A stretch of 64,000 nt of DNA. Origin: Ciona savignyi (taxonomy: Eukaryota > Chordata > Ascidiacea > Phlebobranchia > Cionidae). The first letter of the stretch is position 1. Each line of letters starts with the position of its first letter. The notes under the pieces were generated by a model, which saw nothing but the letters and a program-made list of their open reading frames with translations, did not search any database and was not told the DNA's origin. Of this stretch, positions 36,201 through 46,000 are shown piece after piece. The DNA lies in assembly GCA_000149265.1 (NCBI GenBank), contig CH002523.1, positions 40,724 through 104,723 of the forward strand, written 5' to 3'. Made by a program: the position numbers and the translations under genes.

Positions 36201-39200
36201 GTTCTTTTAATGATGTAAGTGTATTGCTAGGATAGGGTATAATAGCATAGCATAGGATATTTATGTTTATCCTCATGAATGGCAAAATGAAATAGGCGTT
36301 AACACACAGGCAATCTTCAGATCACCAAGCACTCACAGTCGGGTTACCGGTGCTATTGCAGTGTGTTGTGTATGATTCAGACATTCCTTTAATTTGGTAG
36401 AAACCATCAATCTACTGGGTTCAGGCAATGTACGCCAAAGGACAAATTTAGCTAGCCAACAATTTTCGATTAGCTAGCCACCAATTTCGAATTTGCAACC
36501 CTTCGGCTAAAAGGCGGCACACTAATCCACCAAGATAATCGGTGCTAGTTTACAGAGTATATGTAACACTTGCTTAAGATTTAATGAAAAATTAAGAAAG
36601 CGCCCTTTTAATTATCTAATACGAAATAAAAAAATAAAGCAACTAGTGGTTCTGTAATAATAGTCTTCATCTTTAATCCCAACAAGGATAATAATAGCAT
36701 TATCAATAAATTTATAATAGCAAATAAACAAAAGCATCACCTTTTTCGGGCCAAGCCTGCCCCACATGGGTGGAAAAGCAGCCTTCATACTGAGCTGTTT
36801 GGAATCAGCTGCGAACACCCCTCGAACGAATGCACTCACCAAGTAGTCGGCCACCTCGGGACCAAACCTTCCCTCACATACTTCGTGCATGGTTTCGTAA
36901 CTAGGCGGTACCTGGAGTGTAAAACCAACTAATGATATTTGAAGTGAAAAATATTTTTATGCCATAGTGAGAAAGGGAAAGTGATAAAGAATAATGTACC
37001 CATATTTATTTCCTGGGGTAAAAAATGCAAAGGGCTATAAGGCAGATAATTGTTAGAATCTTCGTGTCCATAGTCAAGTTATTGGGAGAAGCTATAGCAG
37101 TGAGTTGAGTAGTATGGAGACATTGCTACAGTTTGGTCACCAATTAAACCATTGTAATGTGTTTAGGCAATGTCGGCTTTGATATCTTGCATCAGAACAA
37201 GGACAAAACCAACTAGCTACAGTTTGAATAATTAACAGATTAATGCTTAAATCAAGCAGAGTGAGTTTGTTGAAGCCACTATAGTTTTATCAACCATTAT
37301 TTAGTTTAAAATACAGTGGAACCCCGCTTACCTGACCACCTATGGGACCGTCATCAAGCGGTCGCGTTAGCGGGGTGGTCATGTTAGCGAATTTTGCTTT
37401 AAAGCAAATTGTCGTCATATGCAGCCAAAACGTTTGCCTTTTTACTAAATTTTTACTAAATGCGATTTTTTTTGGAAAAAGATTTTAAACAACTGTTAGT
37501 TCTGAAATTTATCTTATAAGATTCAGTTCTGTTTGCCACAATTGTCTTTGTGTGTGCGTACGCGCTCATGTAATCTTATTGGTTTGATCACAAAAGAAAT
37601 TTAAACTTATTATTTTGGTGACAAAGGCACATTATTGGGCACGTGTGGTCGCTTTAGCGGAGTTAAAAAGTTTTGGACCAAAAAATGGCGGTACTGGTCT
37701 GGAAACCGGGGTGGTCGCGTTATTGAAACAGAATGCAATGCATTACTATAGTGAATTATTTGGGACCGCACTGAACTGGTCCTGATAATGAGGTGGTCGT
37801 GTTATCGAGGTGGTCGTCAAGCGGGGTTCCACTGTATATTGTAACTGGTTTGTTTAATTTTTAATTTGATAGGTATTTTTCCATAGTATCACAAAAAGGT
37901 CGAACAAATTATGATTTATCTATCATATTTTTTAAAGACAGCATTAGAGATGGGGTAACGTAAAATATCACTCTACATAATAATGTCATACCAAATCTTA
38001 ATAAAATGATCTTAATATGACACCATAAAAAAAATCTTAATATGACACCATAATAAAAATGATCGAGATGTCAATAAACAAAGAAAACAATCAAAAAACA
38101 CAATTTGCAGAATTACACAGATTTTGAGAAAAGCCATATTGATTTTTTTTTATAATTAACCTTTTTAAAAAGACCTCCTGCAATTGACCAAGCTAATGAT
38201 TTCGAAAAGGGTTCTTGCTTTTTTAGTGCAGATAACATAGAGTTTGGTAAAATGTGCAGTTTTTTGTTCACATAGATCATTCGCTGCTTAGCAGCATTGT
38301 CACTGGATTTTACCTGGGATAACAAAAAACCTGGATGAATTGATATGATATGTCGTTTGTATCGCTACACATAAGGTAATCCGTATTATAGGATTTAAGC
38401 AAAGTTTGAGGATAGAATACTTATCTTTATTCCTCAATAAATTTACCTCATACCCACTGTCAGGTTATACTAGCTATTGCAGCATGTTGAATATGATAGA
38501 GATATTGCTTCATTTTTTGTTTAACCCATTAAAACAAACAAGGTTTTAAGCAAAATCTAGTAAGGCCTTTACCAAAAAGGCTTAATAAGTGATTGGCAAA
38601 CGGCTGGTTTCAATCTCACACCTTATAGCTTATAGTCTGACGCATTATGTATGTAAACCGGTCAAAAATTTCGTGTTTAACTGTCATGACACCCAAAAGA
38701 TGACTTACAGGTAGCACATTGGATTGCAAACCGATATCTGATATCAATTGAAGTGTATTGTTGCCAACTAATCCAGCCGTTCGGATACTGCGAGGCCCAA
38801 ATTCGTTTATTGCACCTTGGTATACTGTGGAAATTATGTGGTTTAAAGTTTGTCAGTTGGATTTTGATATGCAGATTGGTTGGATATCTACACATGCGTT
38901 ATGAATTGAAATACAAGACCAAAGTTCTAAAATAATTAAGGACCAGCCAATTTGTGGGAAATAGATTCAATTGGCTTTTTCAGTTTTGGTGAATCAGTAC
39001 AAAGAACTGGTATATATAATCAGGAGTGGGTGGGTTAATAATATTGATTAAGGTTCTAATTGCTAGTTACAAACAATTTTTGATTTTAAAACCAATTGCT
39101 TGGTAAGTTTACACAGGTGGATACTGTAAACAGAACCCACTTCGAGTATTAAGTTACAGGTTATGACGATTGCATAGGATTTTTGGCCCTGGTATAGGAT

Positions 39201-39742
39201 AACTGGTTAACTGATTCGTTCTTATTTAACCTGCCACAATAAATAAAGAAATGATAAACCGATTTGTGTACATTATACCGGTAGGAAACAAAAAGCAATA
39301 AGTTACTGTGCAAGGCTTCTAACACACACTGTATAACAATTGTTAATTATTTTGGTGATCTTGGTGATTGTTAATTATTACTGGTGATCTTACGCAAAGC
39401 AATGTCCAATCCAGGAAATTTAGATATTTTGAAACTTGAATGGTGAAATAAACTATCAGGAAAATTATCAAGATATAGTTAATTGGTGGTTCCAAATATA
39501 TTTCCGACGAGTTGATCATTATATAAGATTTCAACACAGCTGTAGTTGTAATGAGTAACCAATAAGCTTGCCTTTTCTGTCTCCGTTCCTGACATTAGTG
39601 GCCATCCACCCACCAACTTCATTCGACTTTTCCATACCAAAATAATCTTGTAAGGTTTGAGACTTGTGCGAGCTAATGCATTGTTGAGATAGTAAGCAGA
39701 AGCCAGCCCACTTATGCCACCACCACATACAACTAATTTCAT
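33283..39742 (-). CDS. PPOX: Protoporphyrinogen oxidase (8 exons), frame break in exon 1 as assembled
   Basis: FAD-dependent mitochondrial enzyme that oxidises protoporphyrinogen IX to protoporphyrin IX, the penultimate step of heme synthesis. Exons: 39742-39560, 38815-38709, 38313-38161, 36911-36741, 35999-35744, 35496-35163, 34432-34244, 33451-33283. Exon 1 has the dinucleotide-binding motif [17 protein letters not shown] and GGWMATNV. Exon 2 has [11 protein letters not shown]. Exon 4 has [19 protein letters not shown], exon 6 [11 protein letters not shown], and exon 7 MMGGSWFQD with CRKCIPTY. Exon 8 has the C-terminal FAD contact [17 protein letters not shown]. Exon 1 carries two extra bases (39633-39634) between codons for ILV and EKSNEVGG. 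Removing them restores both homology and phase, giving 519 residues; as written the frame stops in exon 2. This is either an assembly or allelic indel or a broken gene; intact downstream exons favour the former. Confidence 0.92.
33598..33772. mobile_element. Short hAT-type non-autonomous element (175 bp)
   Basis: Ends CAGTGGTTCTTTAACTTG and its near-complement AGTTTAAGAACCACTG form terminal inverted repeats. They are flanked by 8-bp duplications GTCTAGCA and GTTTAGCA with one mismatch. It lies in PPOX intron 7. There is no coding capacity. Confidence 0.82.
34480..34570 (+). repeat. SINE-like repeat, 3' fragment
   Basis: Contains AACCTTTCGGTTGAAAGACG and CACTTAACCACCAGACTATC, the 3' part of the dispersed family. 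It lies in PPOX intron 6. Confidence 0.5.
34844..34943. other. Assembly gap (100 Ns)
   Basis: Exactly 100 Ns, the conventional length for a gap of unknown size, inside PPOX intron 6. The right flank (TTGCCTGAACCCAGTGATTT) resembles the reverse strand of the SINE-like family, so a repeat probably caused the break. Confidence 0.98.
36235..36545 (+). repeat. Dispersed SINE-like repeat, near full length
   Basis: Carries ATAGGATATTTATGTTTATC, GGGTTACCGGTGCTATTGCA, GTGTGTTGTGTATGATTCAG, ACTGGGTTCAGGCAATGTAC and the AACCCTTCGGCTAAAAGGCG 3' segment. It includes a short internal duplication of TTAGCTAGCCA. It lies in PPOX intron 4. Confidence 0.75.
37085..37225 (+). repeat. SINE-like repeat, strongly degenerate
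   Basis: Resembles the family only in scattered blocks: GCTATAGCAGTGAGTTGAGT, TTTAGGCAATGTCGG and ACAAAACCAACTAGCTA. It lies in PPOX intron 3. Confidence 0.4.
37314..37834. mobile_element. Tc1/mariner-pogo-type non-autonomous element (521 bp)
   Basis: Starts CAGTGGAACCCCGCTTACCT and ends TCAAGCGGGGTTCCACTG, an inverted repeat flanked on both sides by TA, the target of Tc1/mariner/pogo transposases. Subterminal GTGGTCGCGTTA/GTGGTCGTGTTA motifs repeat inside. No open frame for a transposase was seen. It lies in PPOX intron 3. Confidence 0.85.
38390..38645 (+). repeat. Dispersed SINE-like repeat, degenerate
   Basis: Shows ACCTCATACCCACTGTCAGG, AGCTATTGCAGCATGTTGAA and the TTTAACCCATTAAAACAAAC block. 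It lies in PPOX intron 2. Confidence 0.6.
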
Positions 39743-39998
39743 TCTGCTACAACTATGATAACTATTAATTAAAGGGCAGTTCCATAATCAATCTAATGAG
39801 AATGCTAAGAAAAACATATTTGCAAATTAATATTTGTAGCAGTGATTAACATTTAATCAAACAAAAGTTTTCTGGTAAACAATTTGATAAAAATGACCGA
39901 AAAGTAAAGATTATTTTTTTTATATAATTTAAGTTTGATAATTTTCTGCTTAAATTGTAAAACACAGGAGAAAATATCAGTACACAAAACATCAAATA

Positions 39999-40004
39999 TT
40001 TATT
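39999..40004 (-). other. Putative SNRNP27 polyadenylation signal (AATAAA)
   Basis: AATAAA on the minus strand lies about 110 nt beyond the SNRNP27 stop and about 260 nt before the PPOX start. It suggests the two genes are separately terminated. Confidence 0.5.
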
Positions 40005-40114
40005 CACCAACTTTATGACACTACCTCAAACAGAAAGATGTTTTAAGTTAAAGTCTTTAGTGTATTTGAAAGAGCTAAAAAAGTCCAAGTTTGTTTTGCA
40101 GCAATTATTTACAT

Positions 40115-40609
40115 TCACTGCATGAATTCAAGGGGCCTGTTAAAACCTCCTTTTCTATTCATGTATTGCCTGTATTTTCTTTCTACTTTTCTATTTATAG
40201 CGTAAGTGTCATTCTTTTCGACCTTTTTTCCCTTGGTCGAGTCAAACCCCCCAAAGCCCATCATCTGCTGCATGAATTTGTCTTCGTCTGTCATGTCCTC
40301 CGGGTTCACTGCGAGGGTGACGGGCTTGGCCGCTGCCTTCTTCTTTTTCTTCGGCCCCTTCACACCAAGACTGCCTCCTAGTGTCAGGTTAACTTGTGCG
40401 TCGTACGGAGTCTTCCAAGGCCCGTCATCTTTTCTATGTCGGTCGTCACCCCGGTAATTACTTTTCCCCGGTGATCTATGACGCCGATGACCCGGGGATC
40501 GCGAGCGATGACGTCGACGAGGTGATCTTGATCTTCTCCGGGGTGATCGGCTCCTCCTCCTTCGATCCCGGTCCCGAAAACGGGGACTTCTTGATCTTGA
40601 CCGACCCAT
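40115..40609 (-). CDS. SNRNP27: U4/U6.U5 tri-snRNP 27 kDa protein, single exon
   Basis: A 164-residue protein of the SNRNP27 family, a component of the U4/U6.U5 tri-snRNP and of the pre-catalytic spliceosome. Residues 1-50 are an RS domain of alternating Arg and Ser (for example [20 protein letters not shown]). After a lysine-rich linker ([12 protein letters not shown]), residues about 105-164 form the conserved C-terminal block: [15 protein letters not shown], then [19 protein letters not shown], nearly invariant in the family. Length is close to the usual 155. An in-frame TAA 12 nt upstream supports the start. The gene has no intron, which stands out against its multi-exon neighbours. It ends only 372 bp upstream of the PPOX start codon on the same strand. 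A short inverted-repeat element sits about 300 bp upstream of its start. Confidence 0.96.
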   Translation of the reverse strand: MGRSRSRSPRFRDRDRRRRSRSPRRRSRSPRRRHRSRSPGHRRHRSPGKSNYRGDDRHRKDDGPWKTPYDAQVNLTLGGSLGVKGPKKKKKAAAKPVTLAVNPEDMTDEDKFMQQMMGFGGFDSTKGKKVEKNDTYAINRKVERKYRQYMNRKGGFNRPLEFMQ

Positions 40610-40908
40610 TTTTGTTTTTTATCTCTTAGCCCTATCTATACAAAGCAGGACGTTTCCCTACAAACACAGAATGCAGAATATGCCAAGTTCAATTTACCAG
40701 AGTTTAATTTATATTACGTGCCATCACAGGCTGCAACACGAAATGAAATCTGTAGGCTATGCAAGTAGTGCATTGTAAAGCTATATAGCTTAGAGTTATT
40801 TAGTCATCACATTTGAAGAGTTTCTTGTTTCAGGTTTTTGTTTTAAACATTTGTTAAATGAAACTGCCAATCAAATATTTACTTTTAAACTACAGGTAAT
40901 GTGATAAC

Positions 40909-41123
40909 CCAGTATGGAAAGTACGGCAGCTGCACACTCGAGTTTTTTTTCCTGCGTCTTTGCACACTTGGATAATTTCACACATTTTCCGCACGGCCAA
41001 ACTATTTTTTTTGCGTCCGGGACGATTTTGGTAAGGCCAAATTTCTAAAATTTGGCCGTGAAAAAGGCCAAATGGCAACCCTGCTCGAGATCTCGGCGAA
41101 AATTGACGTACTTTCCATACGGG
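40909..41123. mobile_element. Short inverted-repeat element (215 bp) with 8-bp target duplication
   Basis: Ends CCAGTATGGAAAGTACG and CGTACTTTCCATACGGG form terminal inverted repeats. Both sides carry the perfect 8-bp duplication GTGATAAC (40901-40908 and 41124-41131). An internal palindrome around aatttctaaaatttggcc can also fold. An 8-bp duplication fits hAT-like or P-like transposition. Confidence 0.85.
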
Positions 41124-41924
41124 GTGATAACCGATAGTCTGGCTGATAAACACTCCTTTTAAAACTTTGTCAACCATCATTTGTTCACGCAGGTGTCTGC
41201 ATCGCAAAAAGTTGACATATGCGAGTAAGCTGTGTTGAGGAGCAAGGTACTTTATGAAAATATTGAACCCACCAGATCAATTGGTTTATAAAAACTGTCT
41301 CCATCACCTATTTAACACAAATATAACAGAGTTGGTAACCTCACAGTGAGTACAGGGGAATGTGATGATGTTATAATGATCTCGTTGTCCCATCCGGAGG
41401 GAAAATAAATGAATGGATGCATCATTTATACATTGTCAAATGTCAGGTAGTGATTTTTATTTTCATTTCATTTTAACGTTGGGTGTCACAATTACAAAAT
41501 GAACTATTGGGTTTTATATAGAAAACCCACATTTTGACTTACTTTAGCTTCTGTTAGGCTTAATTTACGACCTGTAACATCTGATTTCCTCTTAAATCTA
41601 AATATAATACAATTATAAAGATCAATTAAATGCATATGTTAGGTCTTAGGTTACTATAAAGTAAACTGTACAGTAAGAGAAGTGAATTACAAACAAGGGC
41701 TGCCGCCTACCGGTATGACATACAAGGGAAACCCCCAATGATTTCTGTAACCATAGAAATAAAATTACGATTTATGTAATTTTTTTAATTGAATTGTAAG
41801 TACAGAAGTATGGTCTTGTACGGTGTTGCCTGGTGGTTAACGCGACCGATATATACACCAACTTTAAAAAATGGTATAAGGGAGGAGTCTATCACACTCT
41901 ATGTATCCCGTTACAAATATCAAC

Positions 41925-42140
41925 TTTGCAAAAATGGGCTTAAAGAGACGAGCCATCCCCGTGAATGGGGAAACGCCAGGGTGTTAACACACGGACAATC
42001 GTCAGATCACCTCGCGCCCATCGTCGGGTTACCGGAGCTATTTCAGTGTGTTGTGTATGATTCAGACGTTTATTTAATTTGGTAAAACCCATAATTCCAC
42101 TGGGTTGAGGCAATGTCCGTTAAGTGCCTTTGATAACGAC
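41925..42140 (+). repeat. Dispersed SINE-like repeat
   Basis: Contains GTGTTAACACACGGACAATC, GATCACCTCGCGCCCATCGT, CAGTGTGTTGTGTATGATTC and GAGGCAATGTCCGTTAAGTG, among the best-preserved blocks of the family. It is intergenic. Confidence 0.72.
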
Positions 42141-43004
42141 ACAGCCCACTACGCACAAATCAAACCAAGCTATTTGGTAGGACAAAATATATCTCCTGCA
42201 CGGATCCTGTCATGCAGGAAAATCAACATTGAAGGAAGAATTACGTGATAATGTTCGACGTTCAATAATAACCAAGACTGTACGTTAGGAATTTGTTATA
42301 GAAATGTGCCATTGCACTCGACAAACCTAGCGATACAATATCATCCACACACAAGTGAAAGACGTCATTTACTGAGCAGTTTTTAAAACCTTTGCAGTTT
42401 ATACGAAAATAACCACCTATTATTTCGTTTTTAGTAAAAACTCACTAAAATAAGTCTCATTTTGTAAATTTATTGCAAGTCGGCGGTAAAATATTGCGCA
42501 CCAGTAGCAACTATAAATAGGTTTAAAATAAGAATCCCGTTGACTGAAGGAATTTCCTACCCTGTCACCACTTATCGCACCAGTGTTGTGGGAAGGAATG
42601 CTCAAGTTTTCGAAGCAAAAGATTTCAGCATATCGTCGTGTGCATAAGAGGTACATTGCACAAGTGAAAGAGGGGAAAGCAGCACCATCCGTAAGACTTT
42701 ATACAAACTCAGGAACTCTAGTGTATAACTGCCACCAAGGCATACCAAGACTCTATGTGATTGAATACAAACTGTCTTTGGCGATGTGGCCTCATTTTGG
42801 ATGGTGCTTATGGGCGGTTGGCTTTTGCATGTTAGTTAGTACGGAACAAAGAACTGTGAGTAATACTATAGATATGTCAGCTAGATGTTAATAATCACCA
42901 TATATATAAAGTACATAAAAAAGAGGGCACAGTAAAGGAAAAAGTCAACTCTAGAAAAAGAAATAAAACGGTGAAATAAGAAAGTGAAAGAGCCGACAAT
43001 GCCT

Positions 43005-46000
43005 TCATCTGGCTTTGCCTGATAAAATAGAGCTTGTATTATTCCAGGGCGCTATGCTCTTGCCGCATATTGGTGCTACTACTGGGTCCGCGTATGTGTC
43101 AAAGGAAAACTTCGTTCCTGTTTTCGGGCTCCCATTTTTTGAGGCGTTGTGCTTGGTGCCTTTTTTCTTTTTACCGATTTGAAAGGTAGGAAAGATAGGT
43201 GGATCTTTGCTGGACTGGATTGAAGAAAATAAGGTAGGAGAAGAGAGGCTTTTAACAGACGAAGCGCTGGTTTTGCGAGGCTTCATTTGTTGATATTTTC
43301 GTCTGTAAATAAACAACAATTATAGAGTTAGCTTTCACATTTACAGCAGGGTATTTCTGTATGGTATAGGTCATAGAATATGATATTTATGTTTTATTTT
43401 TCTTGAATAGAAAAGTGAGTTTTACATCGGCAATTGTAAGATTCCCTCGTGCCCACTGTCGAGTTACAAGAGCAACGTTATTACAGTGTGTTGTCTACAA
43501 TTGAGACGCTCTCTTAGTTTAGTACAACCCATTTAATCGATTAGGTTACAGGCAATGTTTGCAAACTGGCTTTCCCAAGGACATAACCGACTATCTAGTA
43601 ACCAGTTTAAATGTGCCCAAGACGCAGCACTAACCTACTAATCTATCCGGCTAGGCAATAATGTAATATAACAGTCTGATATTTCTGTGAAAATTATCTG
43701 TAGATCTTGTTGAAACTTGAGACTAGCTTTGCCGCTATTTTAGAGTAAAAAAGAGCATTATGGATTATTAAAAGTCATTTTCTACAACTGCATTAAATTA
43801 TTTTTAGGGTTCCAAAGAAGGCACTTACTTGTGTATTGGACTACTTGCAAATGAGGTTTTCTTTTTATTCATATGCAGCGATGAAGCAGATTTGGAGATG
43901 GATTTATTTTCATCAGATATTTCTTTAACTTCATCTACTGGCTGAACAAGCAGTATAGCTTTGCTGACTTCAACTGTTTTTCTAAAAATATGAATTTCAA
44001 ATTTTACGTTGAAGTAAAGAAAAGATTTAAGACTAGAATTTGTTTTTTTGATGAAGTTTATCTTTTTAAACAATGAATTAGTTTAAAATATCATCAAAAT
44101 TTAAAAAAATCAAAATTTATCAATACCAATCAAAATCTGAAAATATCCATTATGATTTAACAATTCCAATTAAAATATAATAAAATTTTGATCGTAATAG
44201 CAAAATACCATAAAAATAAAAAATAAAAGATCAAAACTCAACAATACCAATCAATATTAGAATATATTAATTAAAATTTTAAAAATGCAATTTAATCAAT
44301 GCAGCATAAATTGACTGACCGATTTTCGTTCTTGGTTGATCCATTCATATGAATATGACCATTTGCTACAGATGCTTTGGTGGCTTGAAGCAGTTTTTCG
44401 AATTCACATTCCTTCATCTCAAGTTTGTGAAGCAGACTGAGAAGAAATGGAATTTTCAAATTTAATCAAGAACGTTGTGCTTTCGTAAATATGACTTGTA
44501 AACATATTACTTTCATCGTTTTGGGATTTTACATGTTATAGAAAGTTTAATTGCTGTGTTCTAAATACACAGGTTTATTCCCCAAGATGAGAAAACACAG
44601 GAGTGGGGTTGTGGAATTACAAAGACAATTGTCAAATCACCATATGTCCACAGGCAGGTTTCCAGAGCTATTTGCAGTGTGTTAAATACTATAAAACACG
44701 TCCCTAGAATCCATTAAGTATCTTTTACAATGGCACAAACAACTGTGTAGTGCCTGTTTTCACTCCAACCACTTATTACCTGCTGGATAACCTGGTACTG
44801 GGTTGTGTGGTTTGGACTTAAAATAGATCCCACTTTGCCACTATATGTGGTATTTAATTTTGATTAATGCACATATTATGCAAATATGTACAAGAGTGTA
44901 TATAGCATGTCTGGTCATGTGTTGCAAATAGTAAACAAGTTCTATACAAAAACAGATATGAAATTCATGATAATGCAGAAATATCTCAGTTGTAGATAGA
45001 GCTGGGCGTAATTACGAAATTACGTTCAGTTACGTAATTACGGACGTCGGAATTACGTTACGTAAGTCAAATCAAAATTACGTAATTACGCATCTGTCCG
45101 TAATTATTCAAACGGGAATTGATGATCGTTGTAAATATACTGTCTTTGCAATTCCTTGTTTAAGTATTAGCAAAAAAAATTGTTCGTTTATTTTTGTTCG
45201 AGTTAACCTGTTAATCGACGTGGAAGTCACAGTTAACCGTCAATGAAATCCATAAATGGTTAACCGAATGTGTTCGTTTTTCACGCATACAACAGCATGA
45301 TAACAATACACGTTATGGGGTGTTTGTTCTTTTTTATAGACCGCGCGGTTGACTTTCAGTGGGCCTACTATTAGTGATGGGACGAGTAAAGGTAGAGGCC
45401 CCGAGTTTGTATCGAGTTGCTAATTATTGCTAACCGTATCTTTTCGCGTTGCTAACTGAAACTTGTCGTGTTGCTAACCGTTGCTCTTCACAGTGTTTAT
45501 TGCTTTGATCGGCGGTATGACCTAGGGTCACGTTGACCTAGTTTTAATACAGGACCACTGACGCACTTCCAAGCGCGTTTTTTCCCAGGATCTTGCCATT
45601 ATTAAGTACTAGCGAGAGAGAACACTTGGCTAAAAATCAGTTTTATAAGTATTTGCACAGATCTAGTTCGATTAAAATAGTTCGAACCATCGGTAGGAAT
45701 AATCAAAATCGCGTTAAATGCACGTGATCTTGGATTCGCGCCAATTTCCTTATCTGTAATCAGCGCGATAGGACAAAGGGTAACGCCGCCACGATCTGCG
45801 GTTTGTTTACTTGTGAATTTGTTTCAACGCAGGACGAACGAACCGTTTAGTTTAAACTTTAAAGTCTCTAAAGTTTATTTTAAAATTTCTTTTTGTCTAC
45901 CATCAAAATGCATCCAAAAACACGATGATTTTTGGCTGTTTTTAAAATAACGATGACGTCATAAAAATTACGAAAATTACGGAATTACGTAACTGAGCTG

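Larger units (their letters stand above)
40610..43004. other. Intergenic region, SNRNP27 5' flank and SUCO 3' flank
   Basis: Contains the short inverted-repeat element at 40909-41123 and a SINE-like copy at 41925-42140. An AATAAA on the minus strand at 42469-42474 is a candidate SUCO polyadenylation signal. An open frame at 42583-42891 (plus) has no recognisable family. Confidence 0.5.

Noticed and set aside
39560..40115. SNRNP27-PPOX operon
   Set aside because: Spacing of 372 bp with a candidate poly(A) signal and room for a promoter is much longer than typical Ciona operon gaps.
40206..40629. Plus-strand open frames opposite SNRNP27
   Set aside because: Mirror frames of the RS-rich SNRNP27 coding sequence.
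41789..42085. 98-codon plus-strand open frame
   Set aside because: It lies largely within a SINE-like repeat copy.
42583..42891. 102-codon plus-strand open frame between SNRNP27 and SUCO
   Set aside because: No recognisable family and no supporting signals; left as unsupported.
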